Source: Phallusia mammillata
Lineage: Eukaryota; Chordata; Ascidiacea; Phlebobranchia; Ascidiidae
Assembly: GCA_003260075.1 (NCBI GenBank)
Contig: QLIY01000133.1
Location: 6,989 to 70,988 of the forward strand
Reading direction: 5' to 3'
Length of the DNA stretch: 64,000 nt
Numbering within the stretch: position 1 is the first letter of the stretch; the number at the start of each line of letters is the position of its first letter. Positions 46,701 through 56,130 of this stretch are shown here, in pieces. Made by a program: the position numbers and the translations under genes. The notes under the pieces were generated by a model. It was not told where the DNA came from and did no database searches. It saw only the letters and a program-made list of their open reading frames with translations.

Positions 46701-49700
46701 ATTTTGTTTACCAGCATGCAATACAAAATGCTGCGGCAACGAATTAAAACAACAGCAACGGTGATTCATAGCATTTTAGGGGGGGGGGGTACAAAATGTT
46801 ACTGCGGCAACGAATTAAAACAACAGCAACGGTGATTCATAGCATTTTATATGCAAAGCAGGGCAGGCTTTCTATTATTTTTTCTATTAGTCACAGAACC
46901 TTTGACATGAAGAAAGAAATGCATTTCGAACAGTAAAAAAGCTCCTACTTAGATTCGTATTAATATTGAAACGTTTTATTTTTATCTTAATTTTTACTAC
47001 GCCCCTTTTTAATCACCTAAAACATAAGAAAGTTATAATATCGACAAAAAATGCCATCTTTTCAATAAACGTAAACGTCAAAAACATTTCAACAATTTCT
47101 TTGTCAGGTGACCACTGGAGGGATCACGTGGTCAGAAATTCAATCAACCATGACGTCAACGTTTGGTGCGGAGTCCATACGAGGCGTGTTCGGCTACTAC
47201 AGTGCGCATAGTGTTTGCATGCCGAAGTTATACGTCACCAGTGATGACGTGGGATGGGTGCAATCAATGGTAAGCCTAAAATCAAAATAACACCACTTTT
47301 CTATTTGAATAAGGCATCCAAAATGTTTTTCAACAAAGCGAAAAATACACTTCATGTATTTAACTGTGGATAAGTTTGAAATATTTTAAATTCAGTGAAA
47401 TTGAAACTTTCGGAAAATATTCATAATTTTGGAGTGATTGACAACAAACCAGATTTACAGTGAAACAAATTGTAAGTGGTGCAATGTGAATGGAACCAAA
47501 CAAAGCCTTGTAGTTACATCAACAAGACACAATTTTTAAGCAAATGAAAAAAGGGATGATTTCCATGTGTCACTGGGTGAACAGTAAAGCGAAGCATCCG
47601 GTTTTTCGGTCGCGAAGGGGGGTAGAACACACGCCCTGTCGTCAATCGTCAAACCCTGGCTTTTTGCCACACGCTAGCCTTCGCAAATAGATTCCAGGAA
47701 AGCAAACTGAACGCAACTGCATGTTTAACCCGCGCGCGCGTTTGCAACGAATTCGGTGATTAAGGGGAACCAGGGAGTCGGTTTTGCAAAGGACAAATGA
47801 CGACGGTGACACGAAACAAAATCGTGATTGCTCGAAACCGATTTACAGGAACGAAAAACTGAGCAGTCATTCGGTTCACGACCGGGACGGAGTAATTCTT
47901 GAATTAATCATTTCGAACATTGCCAAAATTTTTTGGCTAGTGGACTATGGACTGATGAACCCCTATAAGGGTTGAAAAGCCACCAAATTGGCACAAGCAC
48001 GATCACATTAGCCGCTTTATAAGCCCCAAATGGAGTTAAACATGAACGAATCGGGATATTTCGTGCCCACTATCAATGTTATTACTTTGTGTACACGTTT
48101 TGCGTGTTTAGTTGGGGAAAAACCTATTTTAAACATTGCAAATCAATCAAATCGCGTGCAAAGCCTTATGATAATTATTTTTCTCTGTAATCTTTATTTG
48201 AAAACTACAAATTTAACAAACATTTTTCGTGGAAAATGTAAAGACCAATTATATTATAAAAACAAGAATACTGTAGCGCTGTTAATTGGCAGCTGCCGCC
48301 ACAATACAAGGAATATGCTTTATCTTGTTTCAACAGGTGATCATCATATTTAACTTTGCCGCGTTCATCTATATTGTTGCATCATACGTGTTTATCTTTT
48401 ACAAGACGAACGCGACAAAAACGAGGCGCAGCAGGTGAGCCATTGTGACTGGAACACTACTTGCAACATATCTAAAATAAAATATGTTTCTAAACTGATT
48501 TTCACAAAGTGAACAAAAATTACGTTCTGTTAAAGATTTGCAGTTGAACTTTTGTATTGATTTTTAGGATTTTTAGTTTTTTTTTTTTTTAATTTAGTAA
48601 ATCCAGAATGGAATAAAAAACTATTAAAATGTTATATATGGTCGACAACTAAAACTATTTTGAAACAATTGAAACCGTTAACTCTTTATTTGAATATTTT
48701 TATTGAAGTACAAAATGTAACCAACGCAATATATTAGTTAAAGAAATCAAAGAAAACCGCTGTGCGTCAAAAAGGAAACTTTAAATAATAATTTAATGTT
48801 GATTTTTTCAGGCAAAACTCGATGCTTCGACGCATTTCCTATCTGGTTGCCACAGACCTTGCGTGCTGGATCCCGATTTGCGTCATGTCGTTTATGAACT
48901 TAGCAGGGGCTCCGGTCCCCGAAAACGTAAGTTCAATCTAGCGGGGACAATTTCTGCGTAACTCCAAAAATACCATTTGCGTCAAACGTCGCATAACGCG
49001 AGTCCTTGGAAAAAACAAAATCCGCACGCTTTCAGTCAAAGTACTCATGGTGAAAAAACAACAACAAATATCCGGTTTTGATTCGTTGACGTAATCCGCT
49101 TAGCCCGCTTCACAACTGGCCGAAAATAGATCGCCAGTCGTATGGGAGTCGAACGTAAACAGTCTGATCGCCGGTTACGCCAAGCAAGCACGAACCTACG
49201 GAGCCTCCATTCGCCATAAACCACACTTGGCTAACTCGAGTCTATTTCAGTACCGTGGTGACGTTGTGGTGCGTCAAGTAGCGCTTGCTGACCTTTACTT
49301 GGCCGTGGCCGTTCGCCGTCGGTACCAGTTAGCGAAACTGAACTTGTCCAATAATTAGCGAAGCAACAACCGACCGACGGCGTATAGTTTTTTCGGCCCA
49401 ATAATTTTCCGACAAAGCTGTCAACTTTTGTCGAAGTATTAAGCCACGGATTACTAGTTCGTGATGTTTTTTTGCCCGGCGCGCGCCATATTGAACTAAT
49501 ACCTAGGTTAATGCGTCAATTGATCTACCAGTATAGCTAATGCTTGTCTTTTCGGTGTTTTTTGCAGGCTTACGCCATTTCGGCTGTAATTTTGCTTCCG
49601 ATCAACAGCGCGCTAAATCCTTTGCTCTACTCCAACGTCATTCAGCGGATCGCTTTCAAAATTGTTACATGTGGAAAAGGGTAAGACTGAGATTTTTTAA

Positions 49701-50106
49701 ATTTGCATGAGAACATGAGTAAAATGAGAAAAGAAAAAGGCTTTGTAAATTGAACCAAAATAACACGTCACTCTATTTAAGAAAATGCAATCTCTCGTTT
49801 TGAAAAAAATATTACAAACAAGATGCTCTTTTGTTCTTCTTAAATTTAAAGACTGTTTGCATTTGTGACGTCAACAGAAAACTGACGTCAGAAGTGACGA
49901 GACCGCACGAAACACGTGACAACCGGAGCTCTGACAAGGCGTCAACAGCTTCCAGGGAGCCTTCCCTCCGACGAAAAAAGGCCCAAAGCGAGAAGCTTCA
50001 CGTTGCCATGAGCACCTTAAACAATGAGAAAACTGGAGAAACTGTTCTATCATCCGTTAAAACACCTGGAATCGATGATCAAGAAGTTACATCTCCGATG
50101 TTGTAG
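25499..50106 (+). CDS. LDLa-repeat class A GPCR (LGR/GRL101-like 7TM), about 1,315 residues
   Basis: Twenty-six exons: 25499-25601, 30736-30964, 31443-31579, 33320-33471, 33866-33961, 34545-34628, 34895-34983, 35473-35562, 35645-35810, 36297-36432, 37173-37390, 37828-38031, 40735-40816, 41323-41513, 41633-41753, 42154-42268, 43001-43187, 43453-43528, (gap)43742-43915, 44521-44916, 45420-45601, 47108-47269, 48337-48434, 48812-48926, 49568-49680, 49878-50106. All junctions are GT-AG with agreeing phases, except at the gap. Exon 1 encodes a signal peptide; an inner ATG at 25511 is an alternative start. About 19 LDLa modules (CDGxxDCxDGSDE) fill residues about 50-870. The 7TM part has TM1 with GNLAVL, TM2 NLATADLLMG, a W/Cys ECL1, an altered TM3 end (SYRLYGVLRPF), TM6 ACWIP and TM7 NSALNPLLY, then a Ser/Thr-rich tail. 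The TM set is of the LGR/relaxin-receptor type. I found no leucine-rich repeats. It is expected at the plasma membrane as a G-protein-coupled receptor; the ligand is unknown. Confidence 0.85.
26296..27373. repeat. duplicated flanks around a gap of about 10 bases
   Basis: About 535 bases from 26296 recur at 26843-27373, separated by 11 C (26832-26842). The copies differ by substitutions and small indels, as two alleles would. Inside intron 1 of the receptor gene. Confidence 0.82.
29948..30471. repeat. duplicated flanks around a gap of about 10 bases
   Basis: 29948-30197 recurs at 30209-30471 around 11 C. The second copy has an insertion (TCGTTTATATATG region) and other small changes. Read as unmerged allelic contig ends. 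Confidence 0.82.
30563..30852. repeat. duplicated flanks around a gap, including part of the first LDLa exon
   Basis: 30563-30702 recurs at 30714-30852 around 11 C. The left copy holds the start of the first LDLa module but ends at the gap after CLPREKF. The right copy continues as a full exon and is used in the gene model. The copies encode CGSDYFQCW and CGPDNFQCW. Confidence 0.82.
31670..31790. repeat. dispersed GCCCAAA/GACCCG repeat, copy in an intron
   Basis: Blocks CAGGCCCAAATCAAACCCGG, TTCGACCCGAGTTACAACTC and TCCGACCCGACT. It includes the ACAACTC motif also seen next to the copies at 36829 and 37060. Directly left of the foldback element. Confidence 0.5.
31820..32239. mobile_element. 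foldback MITE with very long inverted repeats
   Basis: The left end, GGGTGACACTAAAACACTGAA, is matched by the reverse of the right end, GGGTGACAGTAAAACGCTG. The similarity runs over more than 100 bases, through AATATCGGG, TTGCTGACGGTTAG and GGTTTTATAATAG. A block of GCGGGACGTC repeats at 31998-32057 is inverted again at 32173-32216. Target duplication is unclear (CCGGGTT left, ACGGGTT right). Core words match the Mutator-like MITE at 13303. Lies in an intron of the receptor. Confidence 0.75.
32058..33226. repeat. duplicated flanks (about 580 bases) around a 10-base gap
   Basis: 32058-32636 recurs at 32647-33226 around ten G (32637-32646), including the right half of the foldback MITE. Differences are few. 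Twin ORFs seen on the minus strand here are copies of one sequence and are not genes. Confidence 0.85.
34066..34285. repeat. duplicated flanks around a 10-base gap
   Basis: 34066-34170 recurs at 34181-34285 around exactly ten G. In an intron of the receptor. Confidence 0.85.
35243..35387. repeat. duplicated flanks around a 10-base gap
   Basis: About 68 bases (GTACTTAATCGTAG ... AATGCAATTGG) recur on either side of a run of 12 G, of which ten are excess. Just upstream of the exon at 35473. Confidence 0.82.
36667..36720 (+). repeat. 25-bp tandem duplication with an LDLa-like reading
   Basis: ATTTCAGTGCAGTTCTGGCG occurs twice in a row inside an intron. Each unit carries an acceptor-like TTTCAG and reads LFQCSSGEF, similar to the first strand of an LDLa module. 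No matching donor or phase was found, so it is left out of the gene model. Confidence 0.5.
36829..36905. repeat. dispersed GGGTTCGGGCC repeat, copy in an intron
   Basis: GAGTTGTAAGTCAGGCC, TCAGGGTTGGGTTCC and GATTCGGGCCCGACTTT are the reverse-type words of the GACCCG/GCCCGA repeat. Confidence 0.45.
37060..37145. repeat. dispersed GGGTTCGGGTC repeat, copy next to an exon
   Basis: Contains GTGCGGGTCTAAACGGGC, GATTCGGGTTCGGGTCGAG and TTACAACTCTGAG. It ends less than 30 bases before the acceptor of the exon at 37173, so it forms part of the branch-point region. Confidence 0.5.
38015..38351. repeat. duplicated flanks around a 10-base gap, covering an exon end
   Basis: 38015-38177 recurs at 38188-38351 around ten G. 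The duplicate contains the last codons and donor of the exon ending at 38031 (GAGAGCGACGCAAAAGGGG). The second copy should not be read as another exon. Confidence 0.85.
38352..40734 (+). other. large intron of the receptor, no exon seen
   Basis: Between the LDLa exons at 37828 and 40735. It holds a GGTTCGAACCC word at 38632-38643 that resembles a tRNA B box but has no tRNA fold around it, and a more GC-rich block at 40020-40290 without a recognised feature. Confidence 0.55.
43650..43741. other. assembly gap written as 92 G, inside an LDLa exon
   Basis: The run begins right after an acceptor-like CAAGTCACAG-type end (TAAGTCACAG) and stops before sequence coding for the C-terminal half of an LDLa module. 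The N-terminal half of that module is therefore hidden in the gap. The poly-Gly/poly-Pro ORFs here are artefacts. Confidence 0.85.
45664..45970. repeat. duplicated flanks around a 10-base gap
   Basis: 45664-45811 recurs at 45822-45970 with one or two base changes, separated by ten G (45812-45821). Confidence 0.82.
46720..46848. repeat. duplicated flanks around a gap of about 10 bases
   Basis: About 58 bases (ACAAAATG ... GCATTTTA) recur around 11 G (46779-46789). The right copy has a 2-base insertion. Confidence 0.82.
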
Positions 50107-53100
50107 CTGAATATACATGTTTTACCACCTATAGTGTTGGGTTAAGGTCAATTGCCTTCGGACACAGAATAGTGGTAAATAAAGTGTGTTAGTTGTTCAG
50201 GAATACTGTATTTTGTTACTGACTCAACGTGGGGGTTTAAAGGGAGTGCAACATTCGTATTGCAAGTAAACTATTGGTCGACTGCCGGCATTCAATTGTT
50301 TAAAAGCATTGAATGTGTAAAATGAAAGTCGACCCTTCTACCAAATTTGTCAACAAAATGTAGTGAACGCTACAACTGCCACGTGTTCTGCTATGCCATA
50401 CAAGGCATTGTTGCATTGCTCTTCATGCCAATCTTGCCAGTAATGTGGTCTTTAGTAAGTGGTTTTTAACCTCTTTGTTACGGAATTTTTTTATAAGTTT
50501 TTAGGTCTTTATGGAACCTTACGTACAACTTAAAGGTGCCGCGGCTTAACAGTGGTTAGCCCTTCTTTAACAGTGGTTCTCAACCTTTGATATTCGTGGC
50601 CCATTTACAAACTAACCCTTGTCACTAGTCATTTCGTTCATTCGTGACCTCCTTAGGGGACATATAGGGAAATTTGAAAACGCTGTCCTAGAACCACCCT
50701 TTGATTCCCCGGGTCGAAAAAACCCAATTTTCGAACCAAGATACTTGAGCCGAAGTCCCCATTTCCCTTGGATAGATCTTGTCCAAGTACACAATGACCG
50801 CTTGTGACCACGTAAATTACATTGCCTCTGGACCATACCAGTGTACCTTCTCTACTTGGTCTCCTGCACGCTTGTTATTGTGTTATTCAATGTGTCTGAG
50901 TGGGTTATTGTTTTCGTTGTTTTCAAAAGTTTCAAAACATTTCGTGTTGTGTGTGCCACGCAGAATAGACATTCGTATAGTTGCAATCTTGACTGCATTT
51001 GTCGGTAGATAATAAAAAGTTCAATTCAAAGTAAAGTCACAACTAATTTAGAAGAATAATCAGCTTGCAGTTCCCGATATTAAAAAAATATAAGAGTGTA
51101 AAATCGAGTTTGAAACGGTATAGGGTGTGTTTTGATCATTTATTGTATAGTATTCGTTCTAAGTTGTTTATACTTTTTTTAATCTGTCATTATTAGACGT
51201 ATTATGTATTGTAGAGGTTAAGCATATCTTTGACTTCAATGAAAGTATTTCCTATTCCAACGATCAGTTGCGCCTCAAAACAAACCACAATTCAGCAGAA
51301 CACGATTTACGCTTATATCCAATTTTGTCTTTCTCCAATCCATACAACAACAACCCATGCGTCCTGTTAAAGTTATCAATTTTAGAAAATGAGACACTTC
51401 TGTTTGTTTTTGAGTAAAACGCACATTTTCAGACGTAAACATAGAAGACGTAGGTCTACGTATATCTAAACCTCAAGGTGACGTCAAGCAAGGTGCGATG
51501 TCAAATAATTGCTGGCCGTGCATCCTTAATAAACAAACCGTTGCTGTCAGACTCTATATTCATTAAACGGTTACTTCCTCGGAATTAAATTTGCTTTTCT
51601 TCCATGGTTTTGACGTGTAACACTTAATACGATTTTAAAATAGTTAAGTTACGGAAATTGGAACATTTAGTAAAAGCTATCAATGTTATGTAAACCCATC
51701 AGATACAGCGACACGTACTGATATGGAAGCTTAACAAAGAATGAAGCTAACATATAACTTTAGTATTTTATCATTCAAATGTATCAACAAAAAACAAAAG
51801 ATTATTTCAGTAATAAAGACAAAAAGTTTTATCATCAGGTCAAAATAATAAAATGATTGCGGTTTTCTTGTTTCCATGGTAGTTTTATTGTTATTACAGC
51901 TTCCATATTTTAGTGCTAAATATATCTTCGATGCACATATCTATTTAATTGTGTCCAAAATCTGAAACCGGTTTCCGGCATGGATTATCGTGCAAATCGT
52001 GTAATTAGGCTCTGGGGCTATAAAATTTCCCCGCTAGAAAAATGAATCCAGCAACACGCCTGTACAGTTAGGTGGCAATGCATATCACTCTGGCATTGAG
52101 CGCAGAGTTCCCAATGTACAAGTTCACGCGATAGACATCTTAACTCCCAAACTATGTTTATCAGGGTGTTGTAAAAACAAACGCTGCAAAGATTTTTAAT
52201 CAGTTCGCCCCCTAAGGCCCATTTTCTTCCGGAAATAGAATCTTATTGCAACTTATACACAACATGCTTTTCAGCTCTGAGGTGTAAATCACACTTAGGT
52301 AAGATATTTTTTGATATTCGAGTACGCTGTGTTTTTTCAAGATTACAAGTAGTTGTTTTGTACAAAAAATGGCAGGCTTTTGTTTCGCTAAACGTTTTGC
52401 CATATCCTCAATAAGTTAATAGCGTTATGTGCCGAAGATGAATACATGGGAATGCTTCGGAGACCGGCTGATTGGGTACAACGTCTTTAATGGGCTTGGT
52501 GTACTATGATTTGTGTGTTATGTGCCGACACGTGTAATACAAAAATATATGTTGATTTTCAATTGAATACAAGCAAGCCGTATCCGTCATTCGATCGATG
52601 GTTGTTATGACACATATGATTTTTGTCAAAAAAAATTGCCATTTTATGTCCTCTAATAAAACACATATTAAATAAATTTGCACTTTCTAAAAAAACAAAA
52701 TAAAAATATCCCTATAAAAAAAATATTACTAATTCGCAGTTTAAACCGTCCGAAATCGGGATCGCCCACAACAAATATTCAGTTTTGGAAATACTTCCGT
52801 AATGGATTGTTTGATTGTAGTTTCTAATATGATAAAAGCCAAGAAACTGTAATTATTGTCTAACTATATTAAAATTTTTGCAATAGTATGACATTTTACA
52901 AGAAAGCAAAACCTCATTTTTCGAGACTATTATAATTAACTAACCAAACGCACCGCGAAAGATTTAATACAGCGGCTAAATGACATAATTATAGGTTTCC
53001 GAAAAAAATTTGTGGTCCAAGAGTCTAACCGAGAAGTTGGCTAAACCCACATGCAGCAAACCGTAGAAAAGTCCACGTAGCCGTCGTAGCCTAGGGCAGT

Positions 53101-53326
53101 AAAGACAGCTGTTCATCTCGTTGTTCGAATTTGTTTATTGGCAACCAAGCAAAGGATTTTGCAACCTTCTATCAAAATCAGACTATCTATGCGTTCGCGC
53201 GTCTGATAGAGTCGTGATTTTTTAATGCATTATATACTTACGTAAACCAACTAAGCACTGAAGCATAATAGTCAGCATTTTATGGAGACCAAAATGACAA
53301 GCAAAGTAACAGAAAAAAACACGTAG
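50107..53326. other. 3' UTR of the receptor and intergenic
   Basis: The receptor 3' UTR probably ends near the AATAAA at 50178. Beyond it lies AT-rich DNA with no recognised gene. Near 50530-50585 AACAGTGGTT occurs twice, the second followed by CTCAACC, which resembles one hAT end, but no matching second end was found. Confidence 0.5.
50178..50183 (+). terminator. polyadenylation signal AATAAA
   Basis: A canonical hexamer 72 bases after the receptor stop codon (50104-50106), same strand, followed by a GT-rich stretch (GTGTGTTAGTTGTT), which is what a cleavage site usually looks like. Confidence 0.75.
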
Positions 53327-53591
53327 AAATATTTTAAGTTATGGGTGATGAATACATTGGTCGATATGATAGGCCAATCCGACAAGTTTTCTCCACCAAA
53401 TGTTTAGCTAAAAATCTATCGCATCGCTAGTGATATAATGAGGTGTACTCCACGGGGGGGGGGAAAATATTTTAAGTTATGGGTGATGAATACATTGGTC
53501 GATATGATATGCCAATCCGACAAGTTTTCTCCACCAAATGTTGAGCTAAAAATCTATCGCATCGCTAGTGATATAATGAGGTGTACTCCAC
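53327..53591. repeat. duplicated flanks around a 10-base gap
   Basis: 53327-53453 recurs at 53464-53591 with two or three base changes around ten G. Confidence 0.85.
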
Positions 53592-54200
53592 TGTTTATTT
53601 GAAAATTTACCAGATCCATATTCGGTCTTCAAAAATACTTTCCAGTTGTGAAAAATGAAAGCCGGTTTGGAATGTGGCGAAAAGTTACATGTCAATTTTG
53701 CGATGAAAAGATTACCAAAAAGTGGTAGAACGCAACTATCTAACACTATAGCGTGTAAAACGAAGTAATTATGACCACCTTGTCAATGTTAACAAGAATC
53801 TGTATTTCACATCGAAAGCTGGAACCCAATTTTTATGGGCTAATTTTAAAAAATGTCGTTTATTTGCTTGGTTGAAAAGAAAGGAGGATATTACAGCGTT
53901 GTTAAGATTGTGCACATACCATCTACAAATATTGTATTGTTTCGAATCTACAGTCTATGTCGCAGAAAACCATCGGCCATCACCTTACGGGAAACAACCA
54001 TAACCAGCCATTCGCGTTTCGTACAACAAAGCACACTCCGCAAAAGGCAAACTTTCGGAAACCCACTACATTGAACCGAAAAACAATACCCAGAAAAAAG
54101 CACTGTTTACCAAAACAACCCAAATGCAATCTGGCAGTCGACGACCACCTGACGTAGCAATGACGCACCTCGAGTTATTTCGGTATCAAGCCTGTGTTGC

Positions 54201-54407
54201 ATGGCAGCAATCTCCACTGATGCTTACACACAAATTTACGGCTGGAACGAAACCGCGAAGAACTACGGGCCAAGTTCCCCTGACGTCAGCAACGCATCAC
54301 CGTGTCCAGCCAAGCGAGACGTTGTCTGGCCGTATCTGTGTTTTCTAACGTTGAAAAGCCCAATACGGCAAATCTGGCATCGTTACGACGGGACTGTGGT
54401 TTGTTGA
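54201..54407 (+). CDS. unassigned short ORF or candidate exon
   Basis: A 68-codon ORF in a locally GC-richer stretch. It has two N-glycosylation sequons (NET, NAS) and a Cys-containing segment SPCPAKRDVVWPYLCFL, which reads like part of an extracellular region, but I recognise no family. Overlapping ORFs in other frames and the lack of clear splice partners make chance likely. It could be an exon of a gene outside my recognition. Confidence 0.15.
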   Translation: MAAISTDAYTQIYGWNETAKNYGPSSPDVSNASPCPAKRDVVWPYLCFLTLKSPIRQIWHRYDGTVVC

Positions 54408-54983
54408 GAAAGGTGGAAGGAAATGTTTACCAGGGTTGGAAATATTCGAAACCTTTCCAGGAACGAAAAACGCATTTTTGCGACAAAAGGCGGTTGTTTA
54501 AAATGATGATTATACCCTGCTTGAGCATTATCATACGCATGCCACTTTAATAGCACTTGCCTAAACGTAGTTATGTTTTATACCCAAATACTGGCTTTGA
54601 TTTGTTTGCTTATGTCACTTTAAATTAAAGCTTTTGAATTAGTAACAAAGATGCTTTAACTTAGATTTTTAACGGTCTTGCGAATAATACACAGAAACCT
54701 GTAATAAACTTGTATCCGAAAATGGAAAAGTATTGTTTTATCAAAGATATTGTCACGAAAATAATACAAATCACCCCCCAAAAAACTATTTTAATATTTG
54801 TTCAACATGCGACATCTTTAAAATGCGTAAAGGTACATTGCAGCCAAGCTAGCCTTGCGGCATTCACTCTAACCATGGTTAATTCGATTTTCCCGTCGCT
54901 GTCAGCAAAACATCACCGAAAAAAGATATGCGCTTACTGCGAGATCAAGTTAAAAATAGACTTGCGGCGGGGAAACATGGCCT

Positions 54984-55037
<54 letters not shown>
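54984..55037. other. assembly gap written as 54 G
   Basis: A pure G run without duplicated flanks, so it probably stands for really missing sequence. The poly-Gly/poly-Pro ORFs across it are not real. Confidence 0.8.
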
Positions 55038-55038
<1 letters not shown>

Positions 55039-55886
55039 CCTCTGTCCGTTTACCAGTGCCTCTATCATCACCCGCAATCGGCGAAAGAGAAACAAGCCTC
55101 CTTTCGAAGAGAGTCACCCGAAAAAGAAACTTTGAAATGGTGAGAGAGTGTTGGAGCACTAGAGCATCTGCCCACATTTTCATCTCTAGCTGTTGTGATG
55201 ACTTTACCATATACCACAACATAACAACAAGATGTAACAACAAAATTATGTTGCAAGTTTAGTTGGAGCTAATCACCAACTTCAAAATTAAGCGTAGCGT
55301 CTGTATCCGCACCACACAACATCCACATGGTGTCGCCAATGCTTCGCTGCTGGCGTATTGATGCGCCTGCGCCAGGCATGTAAGGGCAAAGTCTCGTAAC
55401 CTTCTTTTACTGTCGCTACAATTGCTCGGAAAACGGCGGCACATTTAACACTAAAATACGGGTAACAATAAATAAAAGAGAAAAACAACTTGCGATGTAA
55501 AATATACTTTATGAAGGATTTGTGTTAGTTTTACAGCAGTTCGCATGCGAGCACAGTCGCTGTAATTTTCCATGTGTTATAACAGTAAAAAACTCCCGTT
55601 AAATATTAATGAAAGTAAATTAAGTTGTACCGGTAGTTACAATTTGGTTCACTCTGATCTGTCTCGCAGCGGTCCAGCGTTTTAGGTACTCGTTTAACTT
55701 GGTATTACTTTTCATGCAATTTCTGAAGTGGGTTGTTTGTGTTATTTATTTTCATCCACGTCATTCGGGGAACGACAAAACGGTCTATGCTTACATTGAC
55801 TGCCTGCCGAAATAGCTTGTCTGTTGGATAATTTATTGTTTTGGTGATTGCAATTTAGTTTAACCATCAATGAGATTCCAATGAGG

Positions 55887-56130
55887 AACAGTGAAGCACA
55901 ACTATCTATGAAATCTACAATGGTTCAACTGCAAAAAATAAACCAAATTTATCATGCGGAACAAATCGTGAACTTTTGCGGTTTTGTGGTCCGTCTTATA
56001 TGGGGGGGGGGAAACAGTGAAGCGCAACTAAGTTATCTATGAAATCTACAATGGTTTAACTGCAAAAAATAAACCAAATTTATGATGCGGAACAAATCGT
56101 GAACTTTTGCGGTTTTGTGGTCCGTCTTAT
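55887..56130. repeat. duplicated flanks around a 10-base gap
   Basis: 55887-56001 recurs at 56012-56130 around ten G. The second copy has a short insertion (AGTT) and a few substitutions. Confidence 0.82.

Larger units (their letters stand above)
45602..47107 (+). other. receptor intron with two gap duplications
   Basis: It contains a duplication of 45664-45811 at 45822-45970 around ten G, and one of 46720-46778 at 46790-46848 around 11 G. A small tandem doublet AAAACACAGACTAATGAGT lies near 45714. No extra exon found. Confidence 0.7.
43853..49680 (+). other. seven-transmembrane coding block of the receptor
   Basis: TM1 begins in the exon ending 43915 (LIWVMGGLSIIG) and continues in 44521-44916 with TM2, TM3 and most of TM4. 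TM4 ends in 45420-45601, and this exon plus 47108-47269 encode a very long second extracellular loop. TM5 is in 48337-48434, TM6 in 48812-48926 and TM7 in 49568-49680. Splitting by many introns inside the 7TM core is typical of LGR-type genes and unlike intronless rhodopsin-type receptors. Confidence 0.85.
53592..55886. other. intergenic with unassigned GC-richer ORFs and a gap
   Basis: Contains the ORF cluster at 53957-54407, a 54-G run at 54984-55037 read as a gap, and a GC-richer block at 55290-55440. None was recognised as a known gene. Confidence 0.5.

Noticed and set aside
50530-50620. hAT-like element start (CAGTGGTTCTCAACC)
   Set aside because: No inverted partner end or 8-bp duplication was found within reach.
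54710-55243. Poly-Gly and poly-Pro ORFs
   Set aside because: They cross the 54-G gap run. Without it no protein feature remains.
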